Shown here piece after piece: positions 15,462-25,736 of a stretch of DNA of 42,953 bases. Below the pieces are notes generated by a model, which saw nothing but the letters and a program-made list of their open reading frames with translations, did not search any database and was not told the origin of the DNA. Location: the NCBI GenBank assembly GCA_028724905.1, contig JAQYTG010000007.1, positions 1-42,953 on the forward strand. The letters run 5' to 3'. Position numbers and translations under genes: made by a program. Position 1 is the stretch's first letter, and each line of letters begins with the position of its first letter. Origin of the DNA: Actinomycetaceae bacterium (GTDB taxonomy: Bacteria > Actinomycetota > Actinomycetes > Actinomycetales > Actinomycetaceae).

Positions 15462-18400
15462 ATGAAATATAGTCTCAAACGCGCAGCTAGGAACGTATTG
15501 TCCGCTACTGCTGTGAGTGCGCTTGTGCTGGCTGGCCTTTCGCCAGCGGCCTTTGCTACAGATTATTCGGGGCTGAGCGTGCCGACGCAGATGGTGTCGG
15601 TGGCTGAGGAAGTGCCGCTGAGCAGTATTGATCCTCAAGCGCGATTCCAGAGTTTCAATAACGACTGGAAGTTTATGCTTGGCGATGTGGCGGGAGCGCA
15701 GGGCGCCGCATTTAATGACGCCAGCTGGCGCGGCGTGGATTTACCGCATGACTACAGCATCGAGCAGTCATTCTCACAGTCTATGGAAGCAGAAAGCGGC
15801 TATTTGCCTGGCGGAGTGGGCTGGTATCGCAAGAGTGTGGAGCTGCCAGCAGAGCTTGAAGGCAAGCGTATCAACCTGAATTTTGATGGCATCTACATGG
15901 ACGCCACCATTTACGTGAATGGCGTGGAGCTTGCTAACCATCCCTACGGCTATACCCCATTTTCCGTGGACATCACGGACGCTTTAAACTTCGGAGCAAA
16001 CAATGTGGTGGCTGTGAAAGTCAACCACCAGACTCCATCGAGCCGTTGGTATTCAGGCTCCGGCATTTACCGCGATGTGGATCTGATGATCGCCGATCCG
16101 GTGCACGTACCCTATAGCGGCGTGAAAGTGGTGGCCAAGAATATAGATGGCTATACAGGTGCTGGCACATTGAATCTCGATGTGAGCACCGCCCTGACCA
16201 ACGAGAGTAGCACAGACAAAACGTTCACTCTGAAGCACACCGTGACCCCGAAAGCTGGGGGAGAGGCGATTGGTACCGTCACGAAGCAGGTGACGCTAAC
16301 GGCAGGAGCCACTCTCACAGATACGACTGAGCTGGCAGCTAATTCCCCTCAGCTGTGGAGCTTGCGTAATCCGGCGCAGTACGTGGTGCGCACCGAACTG
16401 CTAGATGGCTCGGAAGCGTTTGACGCCGTAGACACCGTGACGGGCTTCCGGAAGCTCACTTTTGACGCTGGTACGGGCTTTGCGCTCAATGGTGAGAAAA
16501 TGAAGCTCAAAGGCGTCTCGATGCACCACGATCAAGGCGCACTCGGAGCTAAAGCCTATAAAGATGCGATTGAGCGGCAAATCGACATTCTCAAAGATAT
16601 GGGCGTGAACACCATTCGCATCACCCACAATCCAGGCTCGCGCGATCTGATTGATCTGGCCAATGAAAAAGGCGTGCTCATTATTGAAGAGATCTTCGAC
16701 GGCTTGCACTGTGTGAAGAACACCAATTCGAAAGATTATGCTAGGTTCTTCGATCAAACTGTGCCAGCACAGACGAAACTCGAAAACGTAGCGAACGGGA
16801 GCACGTGGGCACGCTTCGATCTGGAGACGACGCTTAAGCGTGACGTCAATGCGCCGAGCGTGATCATGTGGTCGCTAGGAAATGAGATTCAAGAGGGCAC
16901 CGCCTGTGCCATTTCTAGTTTTTCATCTCGGCAGGCAGATTTGATTTCGTGGGCTGCAGGGATTGACCAGACTCGTCCGGTGACTCGCGGCGATAACGCG
17001 ATTAAACGCGATCTCATTGCTCGCAACGTGATGTCGAGTTTGCTTTCTGCCGCTACCACCGCAGGTACCACTGGCACGGTGGGTGCAAATTACGCTGACG
17101 GCGGGCAGTACGATATGTTGCACAATACCTATCCGAATGCCATGCTCTATGGCGCCGAGACGGCATCATCTGTGAATAGCCGCGGAGTGTATTCGCGCAC
17201 TTCGGATTCTGGCCAGACGTCAGATAAGCAACTCACCTCGTATGATGGCTCGAAAGTGAACTGGGGGCATTATGCCGCGCAGGCGTGGCTGGATGTGATT
17301 AAGCGCGACTATGTGGCAGGCACAGCCGTGTGGACGGGCTTTGACTACATCGGCGAGCCTACCAACTGGAATGGCACGAGGGCTGGAGCAGTAGGGTCTT
17401 GGCCGTCACCCAAGAACTCTTATTTCGGCATTGTGGATACCGCTGGTTTCCCCAAGGATTCGTTCTATCTGTATCAAAGCCAGTGGAATGACGACGTGCA
17501 CACCTTGCACATTCTGCCCGCCTGGAACCGCAGCGTGCTGCAAAACGGCGGCTCGGGAAATCAAAAGATAGTGGTCTATTCGGATGCGCGTTCAGTGGAG
17601 CTTTTCTTTACTCCCACGGGTGGGCAAGAGCGCTCTCTTGGAAAAAAGACCTTCACTGAAAAGACCACTGATGCTGGCTACAAGTATCAAATCTATGAGG
17701 GGGAAGGCAAGAGCTCAACCGAGTATGAGAACCTCTATCTGAGCTGGAATCTCGCCTATGAAGATGGCACTTTGCGCGCCGTAGCTTACGATGCTCAAGA
17801 CCGGCCGATCGCCGATACCCAAGGCCGCTCCAGCGTGAGCACTGCTGGTGAGGCTGCCAGCTTAGACGTGCAGGTAAACAAGACCACTCTGCGGGCTAAT
17901 AATGAGGATCTTGCTTACTATGAGGTGACGGTGCTGGATGCCAACGGCGTGCCAGTGCCAGATGCAGACATCCCAGTGACGTTTACGGCTACTGGAGCTT
18001 GCGAAGTGGTGGGCACCGATAACGGCGAGCAAGCTGATCACACCTCATACCTATCCGCCACCCGCAACACCTACCACGGCAAAGTGCTTGGCATCGTGAA
18101 GGCTACCAAGCAAAGCGGTAGCTGCTCGGTGACGGTTTCCACTCCAGCTCTCCCCAGCGTGGCTGAAGCTGTGCAGAGTGAAGCTAGCGGAGAAACTAGC
18201 GCTGATGCAAATGTTATTTCTTACACTTATCCGCGCAACTATTACGTGCAGGTGGGTACTGAGCCAGTGCTGCCAGCCAAGATAGATGCCAACCTCAGCG
18301 ATGGCTCCACTGAAGCAGTGGACGTCACCTGGGATGAGCTCACCCCTGAGCAATATGGCACGCCTGGCACGTTCACCGTGCGCGGCACTACGGCCAAAGG

Positions 18401-21203
18401 GCACAGCGTGAGCGTGAACGTGACGATGCTGAATCGGGCAGGAGCAGTGCTCAACTATTCCGCCACCACACAGGTAGGAACGGTGCCTACTATCCCAGAC
18501 ACCCGCCCAGCAGTGCTTCCAGACGGCACGATTTTGGACGCCCAGTTTGAGGTGGATTGGGATCTTCCAGAAGATAACGCCTATGCTACGGCGGGCACGG
18601 TGGTGATCAATGGCACCGCAACCGTGCTGGAAGACGAGTTCCCAGTGACGGCGACTATCCGAGTGCAAGAACCAGCGATGACGATTGGCTCTAGCGTGAC
18701 CGGCGCAGCAAATCTTACCCAAGACATTCCTGCTGATAAACAGTCAGATACCTTGAATGCGATTAAAGATGGCTCCACTGCCCTGGGTGCTAATACCGGC
18801 GGCGGGCCAAACCCCACTACCTGGACGAACTATGCTAACTCGCAAGCTGGAGACAACACAGCGGAGATTGAGTTTGCGTACGACACTCAGCAAACCTTTG
18901 GTGAGTTCAACGTCTACTTCTACAAAGACACATTCTCTGCACGTTTCCCCGATGCGGGCACCACGAAGTTCTACGTGAAAGACAACGTGGGCGATGAATG
19001 GCAGCTGCTCGACGTCACCGAAACTATCGCTAGCTCAGAATCTCCCGCCAACGTGAAGAAGTATTCTTATGCGCTCAATGATGCTCCCGTGAGTGCCACG
19101 TTTGTGAAGCTAGAAGTGACGAACAAGAATGAGACGCTCAGCAATGGCAAGAAGCCTTGCACGGGGATTACCGAAGTGGAGCTGAAGACGGCATCGCTGA
19201 GCACCTCAACCTATAGCACTGCGCAGTTGGAATCGCTCACGGTAAACGGCGAAGCCGTGCCCGAGACTGCTTTGGCAAATTGGACGTATAGCACCCCAGC
19301 CGAAGCCGTGGCGCAGATTGAAGCAGCTACCCGCGAGAATGCCGCGTTTACCGTTCTGCCCGAATACGAGGGCGTGGCACGGGTGATCGTGGAATCAGAA
19401 GATCATGCTACGACCAACACCTTTACGATCCGGCTCGGAGAGAACCAGCCCGCTCCAGCAGATGATGCTTCCCGCGATGTGGCTCCTGAAAGCACGAATA
19501 TCGCCGTGGGAAGCCAAGCTGCGACCTCTGGTAATAATTCCAAGGGCAGCGCCCTCGACGGCCGGCAAGATACGGTGTGGCATACGCCGTGGGGAGCTGG
19601 AAATCCGATCAACGGAAACACCGACAATTTTGCTACTCGTGGTTGGGCAGTGCTGATTCTCGATGAGCCTACCGACATCGAGGCCTTGCGCTATCAGCCG
19701 CGTGCAGATGGCAATAACGGCACGATCACCGGCTATAAGGTGTATGTGAGCAACACCGACGATCCGCAAGGGGAGACTCAAGATGGTGTGCGTCTGCCTG
19801 CAGATGACCAATACACATTGGTTTCTCAGGGCACCTGGGCAGACAACTCACAGTGGAAGCTCGCCCAGTTTGATCAGGTGCACACAGCTAAGTATGTGAA
19901 ACTGGTGCCGACTTCTACGGTGAGCGATACCAGGCCGAATATGTTTGTGAGCGCCGCCGAGCTGCGTTTACGTGAGCCAAAGCCGCAGATTGATCTCAAC
20001 GATCCTGAGCTGGGATTCACGGTGAGTGTGCAGCCGGAAACGGTGGAAGTGGAGTCGGTAGACGCTGATCATCCGGCTCGCCCAAGCTCCGTAGTTGTGG
20101 CTGACAAGGATGGCAATATCCTCACGGCAGGCGTGAATTATCGGCTCACCTATACTGCCGATACCCAAGCTGGTGAAGCTATGGTGACGGTGACGGGCAT
20201 CAACACTCACAAGGGAGAGCTGAGCGCAACTTATATGATCGCGCTCAAGCCTGCTCCTGAAGATCCTGAGCCGATTGATATTTCAGATCCGGATAATGGA
20301 TATGTGCTCACGGTCGAGCCCGCCGAGGTGAAAGTCGATTTAGTGGATGCTGATCATCCGGCCGTGCCCACCACGATCACTGTAACCGCACCAGACGGCA
20401 CGGCGTTGGCGCAAGGTGTGGATTTTGAGGTGAGCTACGAGGGCAATACCGATGAGGGTGAAGCCAACGTGCGGGTGACGGGCATCGGTGCCTATACGGG
20501 CGTGCTCAGTGCGGCCTACACGATTACGCTTAATGAGCCAGTCGTAGCACCAACTGAGGCAACGGCTGTAGAGCCTACAACCGAAGATCCGGCTTCGTGC
20601 ACCGTGAAACCGTACGTGCTTATTGCAGATACGGAGGGTGTGCAGTATCTGGTGAACGGCGAACCTGTGAATGCTGGCCGGTATGAGTATGCTTATGGCG
20701 CTACGGTGACGGTGACGGCACAGGCCAAGGATGGCTATCAGCTTACGAATCCGGATTGGTCGGCGGAGTTTACGTCGCCCACGTGGGAATCTCTGAACTG
20801 CGATACCCCAGATCCTGGCACGGATCCAGGTACAGACCCTGAACAGCCAGGCGAGCCAGGCACAGATCCTGGTACCGAACAGCCTGGTACAGATCCCGAT
20901 CCTGGCACGGATCCAGGTACTGATCCTGAGCAGCCAGGTACTGACCCAGAGCCAGAGCAACCAGGTTCGGGTACCGAGCAACCAGGCACAGGTGGCGCCG
21001 GCGCTTCGGTGGATCCAGGTTCAGGCACTAATCCGAGCGGTGACGATTCTGCTGCCGCTGCCTCGGGCGACGGTGAGCCAGTTAGCCCGTCGATCGACAC
21101 TATGCCAAACACGGGGGCGCATACCGCATGGGTGATCCTGCTGTCGGTTGCTCTTCTGGCTAGTGGAGCGGCGATCGTGGCGGCTCGCCGTAGGCAGGTC
21201 TAA
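15462..21203 (+). CDS. cell-wall-anchored GH2 beta-galactosidase, multimodular
   Basis: This 1913-residue secreted enzyme probably removes terminal beta-linked galactose from host glycans, like pneumococcal BgaA. Order: signal peptide (1 to about 32), GH2 sugar-binding and Ig-like domains (55-325), GH2 barrel with NTIRITHNP, acid/base E475 in WSLGNE and nucleophile E566 in GAETASS, then a DUF4982-like domain. Next come Ig-like domains (about 795-1065, two of Big_4 type), a discoidin-like domain (about 1076-1245), an Ig-like domain, a CBM32-like domain (1343-1500), two tandem 95-residue repeats each containing VDADHP, the Cys-bounded module C1713-C1780, a Pro/Gly/Thr/Asp wall-spanning linker and a sorting signal MPNTG (1881-1885), then a hydrophobic helix and ARRRQV. 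GGGGAAAATAA precedes the ATG. Galactose specificity is inferred from overall similarity. Confidence 0.93.
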   Translation: MKYSLKRAARNVLSATAVSALVLAGLSPAAFATDYSGLSVPTQMVSVAEEVPLSSIDPQARFQSFNNDWKFMLGDVAGAQGAAFNDASWRGVDLPHDYSIEQSFSQSMEAESGYLPGGVGWYRKSVELPAELEGKRINLNFDGIYMDATIYVNGVELANHPYGYTPFSVDITDALNFGANNVVAVKVNHQTPSSRWYSGSGIYRDVDLMIADPVHVPYSGVKVVAKNIDGYTGAGTLNLDVSTALTNESSTDKTFTLKHTVTPKAGGEAIGTVTKQVTLTAGATLTDTTELAANSPQLWSLRNPAQYVVRTELLDGSEAFDAVDTVTGFRKLTFDAGTGFALNGEKMKLKGVSMHHDQGALGAKAYKDAIERQIDILKDMGVNTIRITHNPGSRDLIDLANEKGVLIIEEIFDGLHCVKNTNSKDYARFFDQTVPAQTKLENVANGSTWARFDLETTLKRDVNAPSVIMWSLGNEIQEGTACAISSFSSRQADLISWAAGIDQTRPVTRGDNAIKRDLIARNVMSSLLSAATTAGTTGTVGANYADGGQYDMLHNTYPNAMLYGAETASSVNSRGVYSRTSDSGQTSDKQLTSYDGSKVNWGHYAAQAWLDVIKRDYVAGTAVWTGFDYIGEPTNWNGTRAGAVGSWPSPKNSYFGIVDTAGFPKDSFYLYQSQWNDDVHTLHILPAWNRSVLQNGGSGNQKIVVYSDARSVELFFTPTGGQERSLGKKTFTEKTTDAGYKYQIYEGEGKSSTEYENLYLSWNLAYEDGTLRAVAYDAQDRPIADTQGRSSVSTAGEAASLDVQVNKTTLRANNEDLAYYEVTVLDANGVPVPDADIPVTFTATGACEVVGTDNGEQADHTSYLSATRNTYHGKVLGIVKATKQSGSCSVTVSTPALPSVAEAVQSEASGETSADANVISYTYPRNYYVQVGTEPVLPAKIDANLSDGSTEAVDVTWDELTPEQYGTPGTFTVRGTTAKGHSVSVNVTMLNRAGAVLNYSATTQVGTVPTIPDTRPAVLPDGTILDAQFEVDWDLPEDNAYATAGTVVINGTATVLEDEFPVTATIRVQEPAMTIGSSVTGAANLTQDIPADKQSDTLNAIKDGSTALGANTGGGPNPTTWTNYANSQAGDNTAEIEFAYDTQQTFGEFNVYFYKDTFSARFPDAGTTKFYVKDNVGDEWQLLDVTETIASSESPANVKKYSYALNDAPVSATFVKLEVTNKNETLSNGKKPCTGITEVELKTASLSTSTYSTAQLESLTVNGEAVPETALANWTYSTPAEAVAQIEAATRENAAFTVLPEYEGVARVIVESEDHATTNTFTIRLGENQPAPADDASRDVAPESTNIAVGSQAATSGNNSKGSALDGRQDTVWHTPWGAGNPINGNTDNFATRGWAVLILDEPTDIEALRYQPRADGNNGTITGYKVYVSNTDDPQGETQDGVRLPADDQYTLVSQGTWADNSQWKLAQFDQVHTAKYVKLVPTSTVSDTRPNMFVSAAELRLREPKPQIDLNDPELGFTVSVQPETVEVESVDADHPARPSSVVVADKDGNILTAGVNYRLTYTADTQAGEAMVTVTGINTHKGELSATYMIALKPAPEDPEPIDISDPDNGYVLTVEPAEVKVDLVDADHPAVPTTITVTAPDGTALAQGVDFEVSYEGNTDEGEANVRVTGIGAYTGVLSAAYTITLNEPVVAPTEATAVEPTTEDPASCTVKPYVLIADTEGVQYLVNGEPVNAGRYEYAYGATVTVTAQAKDGYQLTNPDWSAEFTSPTWESLNCDTPDPGTDPGTDPEQPGEPGTDPGTEQPGTDPDPGTDPGTDPEQPGTDPEPEQPGSGTEQPGTGGAGASVDPGSGTNPSGDDSAAAASGDGEPVSPSIDTMPNTGAHTAWVILLSVALLASGAAIVAARRRQV

Positions 21204-21211
21204 ACAAACCG

Positions 21212-21249
21212 AGCTGGGGTTAGAGGATAACGGACTTCTAGCCCCAGCT
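21212..21249 (+). terminator. stem-loop terminator after GH2
   Basis: AGCTGGGGTTAGA pairs with TCTAGCCCCAGCT over 13 positions with one G-T wobble and a 12-nt loop, 8 bp after the GH2 stop. The following U-run is weak (TTGGGCTT), as is common in actinobacteria. Confidence 0.75.
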
Positions 21250-21331
21250 TTGGGCTTCAAGGCCACGTAAGATCAGGTCTAGAAGCATTGGGTGAGATTT
21301 ATTCTGGACGTAATGGGACGGCTCAGTATCT

Positions 21332-21397
21332 CAGGTAAGGCTTGAATATCACCAGGTAAGGCTTGAATATCAACGAAAAGTTTTGCAACGACGCAAA
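21332..21397. promoter_or_regulatory. tandem repeat and palindrome upstream of the first GH20 gene
   Basis: Two 21-bp units, CAGGTAAGGCTTGAATATCA plus one base, lie at 21332-21352 and 21353-21373. The second merges into the 16-bp element shared with 15056-15071. Directly downstream, TTTGC-AACGAC-GCAAA (21382-21397) is a 5-bp inverted repeat with a central region resembling LacI-family operators. It ends 16 bp before the start codon, where bound protein could block expression. Function is inferred. Confidence 0.45.
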
Positions 21398-21413
21398 GTG
21401 ATGGGGAATCGGT

Positions 21414-24400
21414 ATGACGACACTAGCGAAGAAGCACATGGGCAATAGATATCGGGCGTTTGTGGTATGCGTGACGGCGATACTTCTAGCTCTGAGTGGA
21501 GCACTGATAACGTTCATGCCCATGCCAGCGCGGGCAACAGCCAGCAATATAGCGCAAGGCAAAACTGCTGTGGCCAGCTCCGAGGAAGCAAACTCCGTGA
21601 GAGCGGCCAATGCTGTGGATGGAGACACCACCAGCTCCACTTCGCGCTGGGGGAGTGGCACTGGTTCAGGGCCGCAATGGATCTATGTGGATCTCGGCTC
21701 CGTGCAGCCAATCGCGCAAGTGAGAGTATTTTGGGAGAGCGGCAAAGCCACAAGCTACAAAATCCAGCTTGCCTCCACGGATACTGCTCCTGCGCCAGAT
21801 TCTCCAGATTGGCGAGACGCAAAAGTATTTGATTCCCACCCAGCCGCTATCAACGATGTGATCACTTTAGATGAAGTGCAAAATGCGCGTTTCGTGCGCC
21901 TATATGTCGAAGGAGTGAGCGAGTCTGATCCGCTCTCGGTGGTGGTCGATTGGCCTACGATTTCCATCTATGAGTTGGAGGTGTATAGCGAAGTGCCCGA
22001 TCCTGCAGTGCCCACTACTTTGGCTACAATGGCGGAGGCCATCGAAGTATCCCCTATTCAAGCTGACGATACGCAGGCTTCTTGGAGTGCCCCCACCTCA
22101 GAGCGATTCACGGTGGAATACAAAGGCACCGATCTGGAGCAGGTGATCGGCTCCGATCTCACCATCTATTCCCCGCTTGTCGATAAAACCGTGAAGATGG
22201 CCTTCAAAGTCTCAGAAAACGGCACAAACAACTATGTACTCAAAGAAGTAGCCGTAAATGTACCAGGCGTCTACACCGCGGAAACGGGGGATAATCCAGC
22301 TCCCGTGATTCTTCCTGAGCTACAAGAGTGGAAAGGCGGCACTGGAGTATTTACTCCCACCGATGCAAGCCGAGTGATCTATACCGATGCATCATTAGCT
22401 GCTGCAGCGCAAGCCTTGGCAGACGACTATCGCGCGCTCACCGGCCATACGCTGCAGGTGCAACAAGGCACCGCTGGCGCTGATGGTGATATTACTTTGC
22501 AGCTCACCACAGATGAGAGTGCAGGCTTAGACGACGAAGGCTACCTGATGGAGGTGGGCGATTCTATTGCCGTCACCGCTGAAAGTGCCACCGGTGCATA
22601 CTGGGCTACCCGCACGATCTTGCAAAGCATCAAACAGACGGGCAACGTACCTCAAGGGATAGCGCGTGACTATCCTACCTACAAGGTGCGTGGCTTTATC
22701 CTCGACGTGGGGCGCAAGACTTTTAATCTCAGCTACCTCAAAGAGATCGTGCAGCAGATGGCGTGGTACAAGCTCAACGATTTCCACGTCCACCTCAACG
22801 ACAACTACATCTGGCTAGAGAATCTTGACAATCCTATGGAGGCATATTCTGCTTTCCGCCTGGAATCGGACGTGAAAGCTGGGGGGAATGGCGGCTTAAA
22901 TAAAGCTGACCTCACCGCGAAAGACGTGTGGTATTCCAAAGCGGATTTTAGAGATTTCATCGAAGAATCGCGCACTTTTGGAGTGAATATCGTGCCTGAA
23001 TTTGATGTGCCCGCACACTCTCTGGCATTCACTAAAGTGCGCCCCGATCTGCGCACTGGCACGAACGGGCGCCAGAATGATCACCTGGATCTGAGAAATC
23101 AATACGACAGCGTGACCAGCTTTATTAAGGGCATCTTCAACGAATACATCACTGGCGCAGATCCGGTGTTTGATTCACAGACCACCGTGCATATCGGCGC
23201 CGACGAATACGAAGCAGATCGGGAAGCATACCGCCGATTCGCTGACGATATGCTCAGGTTTATCAAAGACAGTGGGCGTACTCCGCGCATCTGGGGATCG
23301 CTTACTACTCTCAGGGGCACCACTCCTGTGCACTCCGATGGGGTGCAGATGAATATCTGGAACAGCGGCTGGGCGAACCCGAAGCAGATGTACGATGAGG
23401 GCTACGATCTGATCAACTCCCTCGACGGGCAGTATTACATCGTGCCTAATGCTGGCTACTATTATTCCAATGGGTTACAAGACGGCACTCTCTATAACTC
23501 GCCGATCAACAACATGGCAGGTACCGTGATCCCAGCGGGCGATCCGCAAATGCTCGGCGGAGCTTTCGCCGTCTGGAATGATATGACCTACGACCGCGAA
23601 AATGGGGTGAGTGAATACGACGTCTATACCCTCACCAAGAATGCAATACCGCTGATGGGGGCAAAGCTCTGGGGTAAAGGCAGCCAAGATTTAGCTGCGG
23701 CTAACGCCACTCGCGCAAGCCTTGCAGATGCTCCGCGCACGAATTTCACCTATGCGGTGGATCACGAAGGCGATGCTATTGCTCACTATACGATGGAATC
23801 TTTGAGCGATCTTTCTGCGAATGGCAATGATCTACCCGCGGCAGCTACGGCGGCAATTACGCAGGTAGATGGAGATGCTGCGCTGCACATTGAGGGAGGA
23901 AGCAGCTGCGTGCCCACTGGCTTGCCCACAGTGGGGCTTGGCAATGATTTGCGCGTGAAAGTGAAACGCACTGATGCGAGCGTGCGCGATCAAATTCTCT
24001 TCTCAAGCGACTATGGGCAGATAAAAGCGGTGCAAGCCGCCACTGGCAAAGTGGGCTTTAGCCGCGAAAACCACGATTACTCGTTCGACTATGAGCTACC
24101 TGTGAATACTTGGGTGGAGCTGGAGTTCAAAAATACCGACAAGCAAATCTCGCTATACGTTGATGGGGAGTTGGTAGAGACTCTTGGTGACGACGAAACC
24201 GTAGAGGGGCGGCCGCTCTGGGCTTCTAATATGTTCCCGCTTTCGTGCGTGGGAAGTGCCACCGGAGATGCATTTAGCGGCTACGTGGACGATATTCGCG
24301 TGGGCAGGGCAGACACATTCTTCAGCACGATGGAGCTGGATCGGGCTGTGGAAGTGCTGAGCAGCATAGATCTGCAATCTCCAGCTATTGTGCAGGCCTA

Positions 24401-25736
24401 TGAGGTGATCTCACAGTACGATCCGAGCGAACAAAGCATTGCTCAAGCACTTGAAGCAGTGCGCGCTGCAATAGATGCCCAAGAATACGAACGGGCAGAT
24501 TATTCTCGCGTCGATGCGCTGATAGCGGCCACCCCTGAGGATCTCTCTGGCTATACCGACGATTCAGTGGCAAGGCTGCGGCGTGCGATGGCGCTGGTTC
24601 GCCGCAATCTGCCCAAAGCGATGCAGGGCACGGTAGATGATGTTGAGCGAGCTATTGCAGATGCACGCTCAGCGCTGGTGATAGATACGAGCGCAGCCGA
24701 TAATTATCTCCAGTGTGCGCAGCTCACTGCCACTGCCTCTAGCCAAGAGACGGGACAAGAAAACAATGCTGCAACCAACGCGGTGGATTGCCAAACTGGC
24801 ACGATTTGGCATTCCAACTGGGGCCAGCAGGCGCCGGAGTATTCACTCACGTTGCAGATCAATGATGGTGCAGCCAACGTGAAAGGCTTGGAATATACTC
24901 CTCGATCTGGCGGTGGAAACGGCAATGTGACGGGCTATCGGATTGAGACGAGCCTAGATGGTCGTACGTTCACTGAAGTGGCCAACGGTACCTGGGCTGA
25001 TGATGCCCAAGTGAAGACGGCAGCGTTCCCAGCTACGCAGGCACAGTATGTGCGTCTGGTGGTGACGGCAGGCAAGGCTGGTTTTGCGTCAGCTGCAGAA
25101 GTGAGACTGCTGGTGCTCCCAGCTGATCCCGATCGAGCTCAACTTCAGGATCTCGCTGATCAAGCAAGCGAACTCGATGAGGCTCTCTACACTGATGATT
25201 CCTGGGCTCCATTTGCTCGTGCCCTAGCTGCTATGTGCGATGCACTAGCTGATCCAGATTCTCAAGCTCAGGTATTACGCGAGGCAAAAGATGCACTCAT
25301 TGACGCCGAGCGGCTGCTGGTGCTCCGAGATCGGCCAGCTCCAGATCCTGGGACAGATCCAGGCACAGACCCAGATCCTGGCACGGATCCTGGCGCCAAT
25401 CCTGATCCAGAGCAACCAGGTACTGAACAACCAGAGCAACCAGGTACTGAACAGCCAGGCACTGATCCAGAGCAACCAGGCTCGGGTACGGATCAACCAG
25501 GATCAGGTACGGAGCAGCCAGGAACGGGCGGTGCTGGTTCTTCGACGGATCCTGGCGCGGGCAATCCTACGGTTGTGCTAGATCCGGAGCTTGGCAAAGA
25601 AGCTACGATTCCTAGTCTGAATAGGGTGCAGATTGCTGATACTGGCTCGAATGCGTTGTGGGCAGCCGTGGCTTCCATCGCGCTGCTAGCTGGCGGGGCA
25701 GTATTCCTGAATCGTCGCAAACGAGATGGAGTCTAG
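21414..25736 (+). CDS. cell-wall-anchored GH20 enzyme, lacto-N-biosidase-like active site
   Basis: This is a 1440-residue secreted GH20 enzyme. Order: signal peptide (1 to about 40), CBM32-like discoidin domain (42-190), Ig-like segment, GH20 N-terminal domain (about 297-410), GH20 barrel (about 420-760), LamG-like lectin fold (about 780-970), helical region, second CBM32-like domain (about 1100-1240), FIVAR-like helical domain (1243-1310), Pro/Gly/Thr/Asp linker and sorting signal IADTG (1407-1411) with a terminal helix and RRKRDGV. The catalytic pair is D597-E598 in HIGADEY rather than the HIGGDE of ordinary hexosaminidases, and VRGFILDVGRKTF and NDFHVHLNDN fit the lacto-N-biosidase side of the family. 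That enzyme releases lacto-N-biose from type 1 chains; an exo-hexosaminidase is the alternative. GGGGAA precedes the ATG. The Cys-bounded module of its neighbours is absent. Confidence 0.88.
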   Translation: MTTLAKKHMGNRYRAFVVCVTAILLALSGALITFMPMPARATASNIAQGKTAVASSEEANSVRAANAVDGDTTSSTSRWGSGTGSGPQWIYVDLGSVQPIAQVRVFWESGKATSYKIQLASTDTAPAPDSPDWRDAKVFDSHPAAINDVITLDEVQNARFVRLYVEGVSESDPLSVVVDWPTISIYELEVYSEVPDPAVPTTLATMAEAIEVSPIQADDTQASWSAPTSERFTVEYKGTDLEQVIGSDLTIYSPLVDKTVKMAFKVSENGTNNYVLKEVAVNVPGVYTAETGDNPAPVILPELQEWKGGTGVFTPTDASRVIYTDASLAAAAQALADDYRALTGHTLQVQQGTAGADGDITLQLTTDESAGLDDEGYLMEVGDSIAVTAESATGAYWATRTILQSIKQTGNVPQGIARDYPTYKVRGFILDVGRKTFNLSYLKEIVQQMAWYKLNDFHVHLNDNYIWLENLDNPMEAYSAFRLESDVKAGGNGGLNKADLTAKDVWYSKADFRDFIEESRTFGVNIVPEFDVPAHSLAFTKVRPDLRTGTNGRQNDHLDLRNQYDSVTSFIKGIFNEYITGADPVFDSQTTVHIGADEYEADREAYRRFADDMLRFIKDSGRTPRIWGSLTTLRGTTPVHSDGVQMNIWNSGWANPKQMYDEGYDLINSLDGQYYIVPNAGYYYSNGLQDGTLYNSPINNMAGTVIPAGDPQMLGGAFAVWNDMTYDRENGVSEYDVYTLTKNAIPLMGAKLWGKGSQDLAAANATRASLADAPRTNFTYAVDHEGDAIAHYTMESLSDLSANGNDLPAAATAAITQVDGDAALHIEGGSSCVPTGLPTVGLGNDLRVKVKRTDASVRDQILFSSDYGQIKAVQAATGKVGFSRENHDYSFDYELPVNTWVELEFKNTDKQISLYVDGELVETLGDDETVEGRPLWASNMFPLSCVGSATGDAFSGYVDDIRVGRADTFFSTMELDRAVEVLSSIDLQSPAIVQAYEVISQYDPSEQSIAQALEAVRAAIDAQEYERADYSRVDALIAATPEDLSGYTDDSVARLRRAMALVRRNLPKAMQGTVDDVERAIADARSALVIDTSAADNYLQCAQLTATASSQETGQENNAATNAVDCQTGTIWHSNWGQQAPEYSLTLQINDGAANVKGLEYTPRSGGGNGNVTGYRIETSLDGRTFTEVANGTWADDAQVKTAAFPATQAQYVRLVVTAGKAGFASAAEVRLLVLPADPDRAQLQDLADQASELDEALYTDDSWAPFARALAAMCDALADPDSQAQVLREAKDALIDAERLLVLRDRPAPDPGTDPGTDPDPGTDPGANPDPEQPGTEQPEQPGTEQPGTDPEQPGSGTDQPGSGTEQPGTGGAGSSTDPGAGNPTVVLDPELGKEATIPSLNRVQIADTGSNALWAAVASIALLAGGAVFLNRRKRDGV

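Noticed and set aside
20738..21112. Pro/Gly/Ser-rich minus-strand frames opposite the glycosidase linkers (also near 25268-25720, 29509-29827, 34863-35153 and 38238-38489)
   Set aside because: They are shadows of the repetitive Gly/Pro/Thr/Asp linkers and have no start signals.
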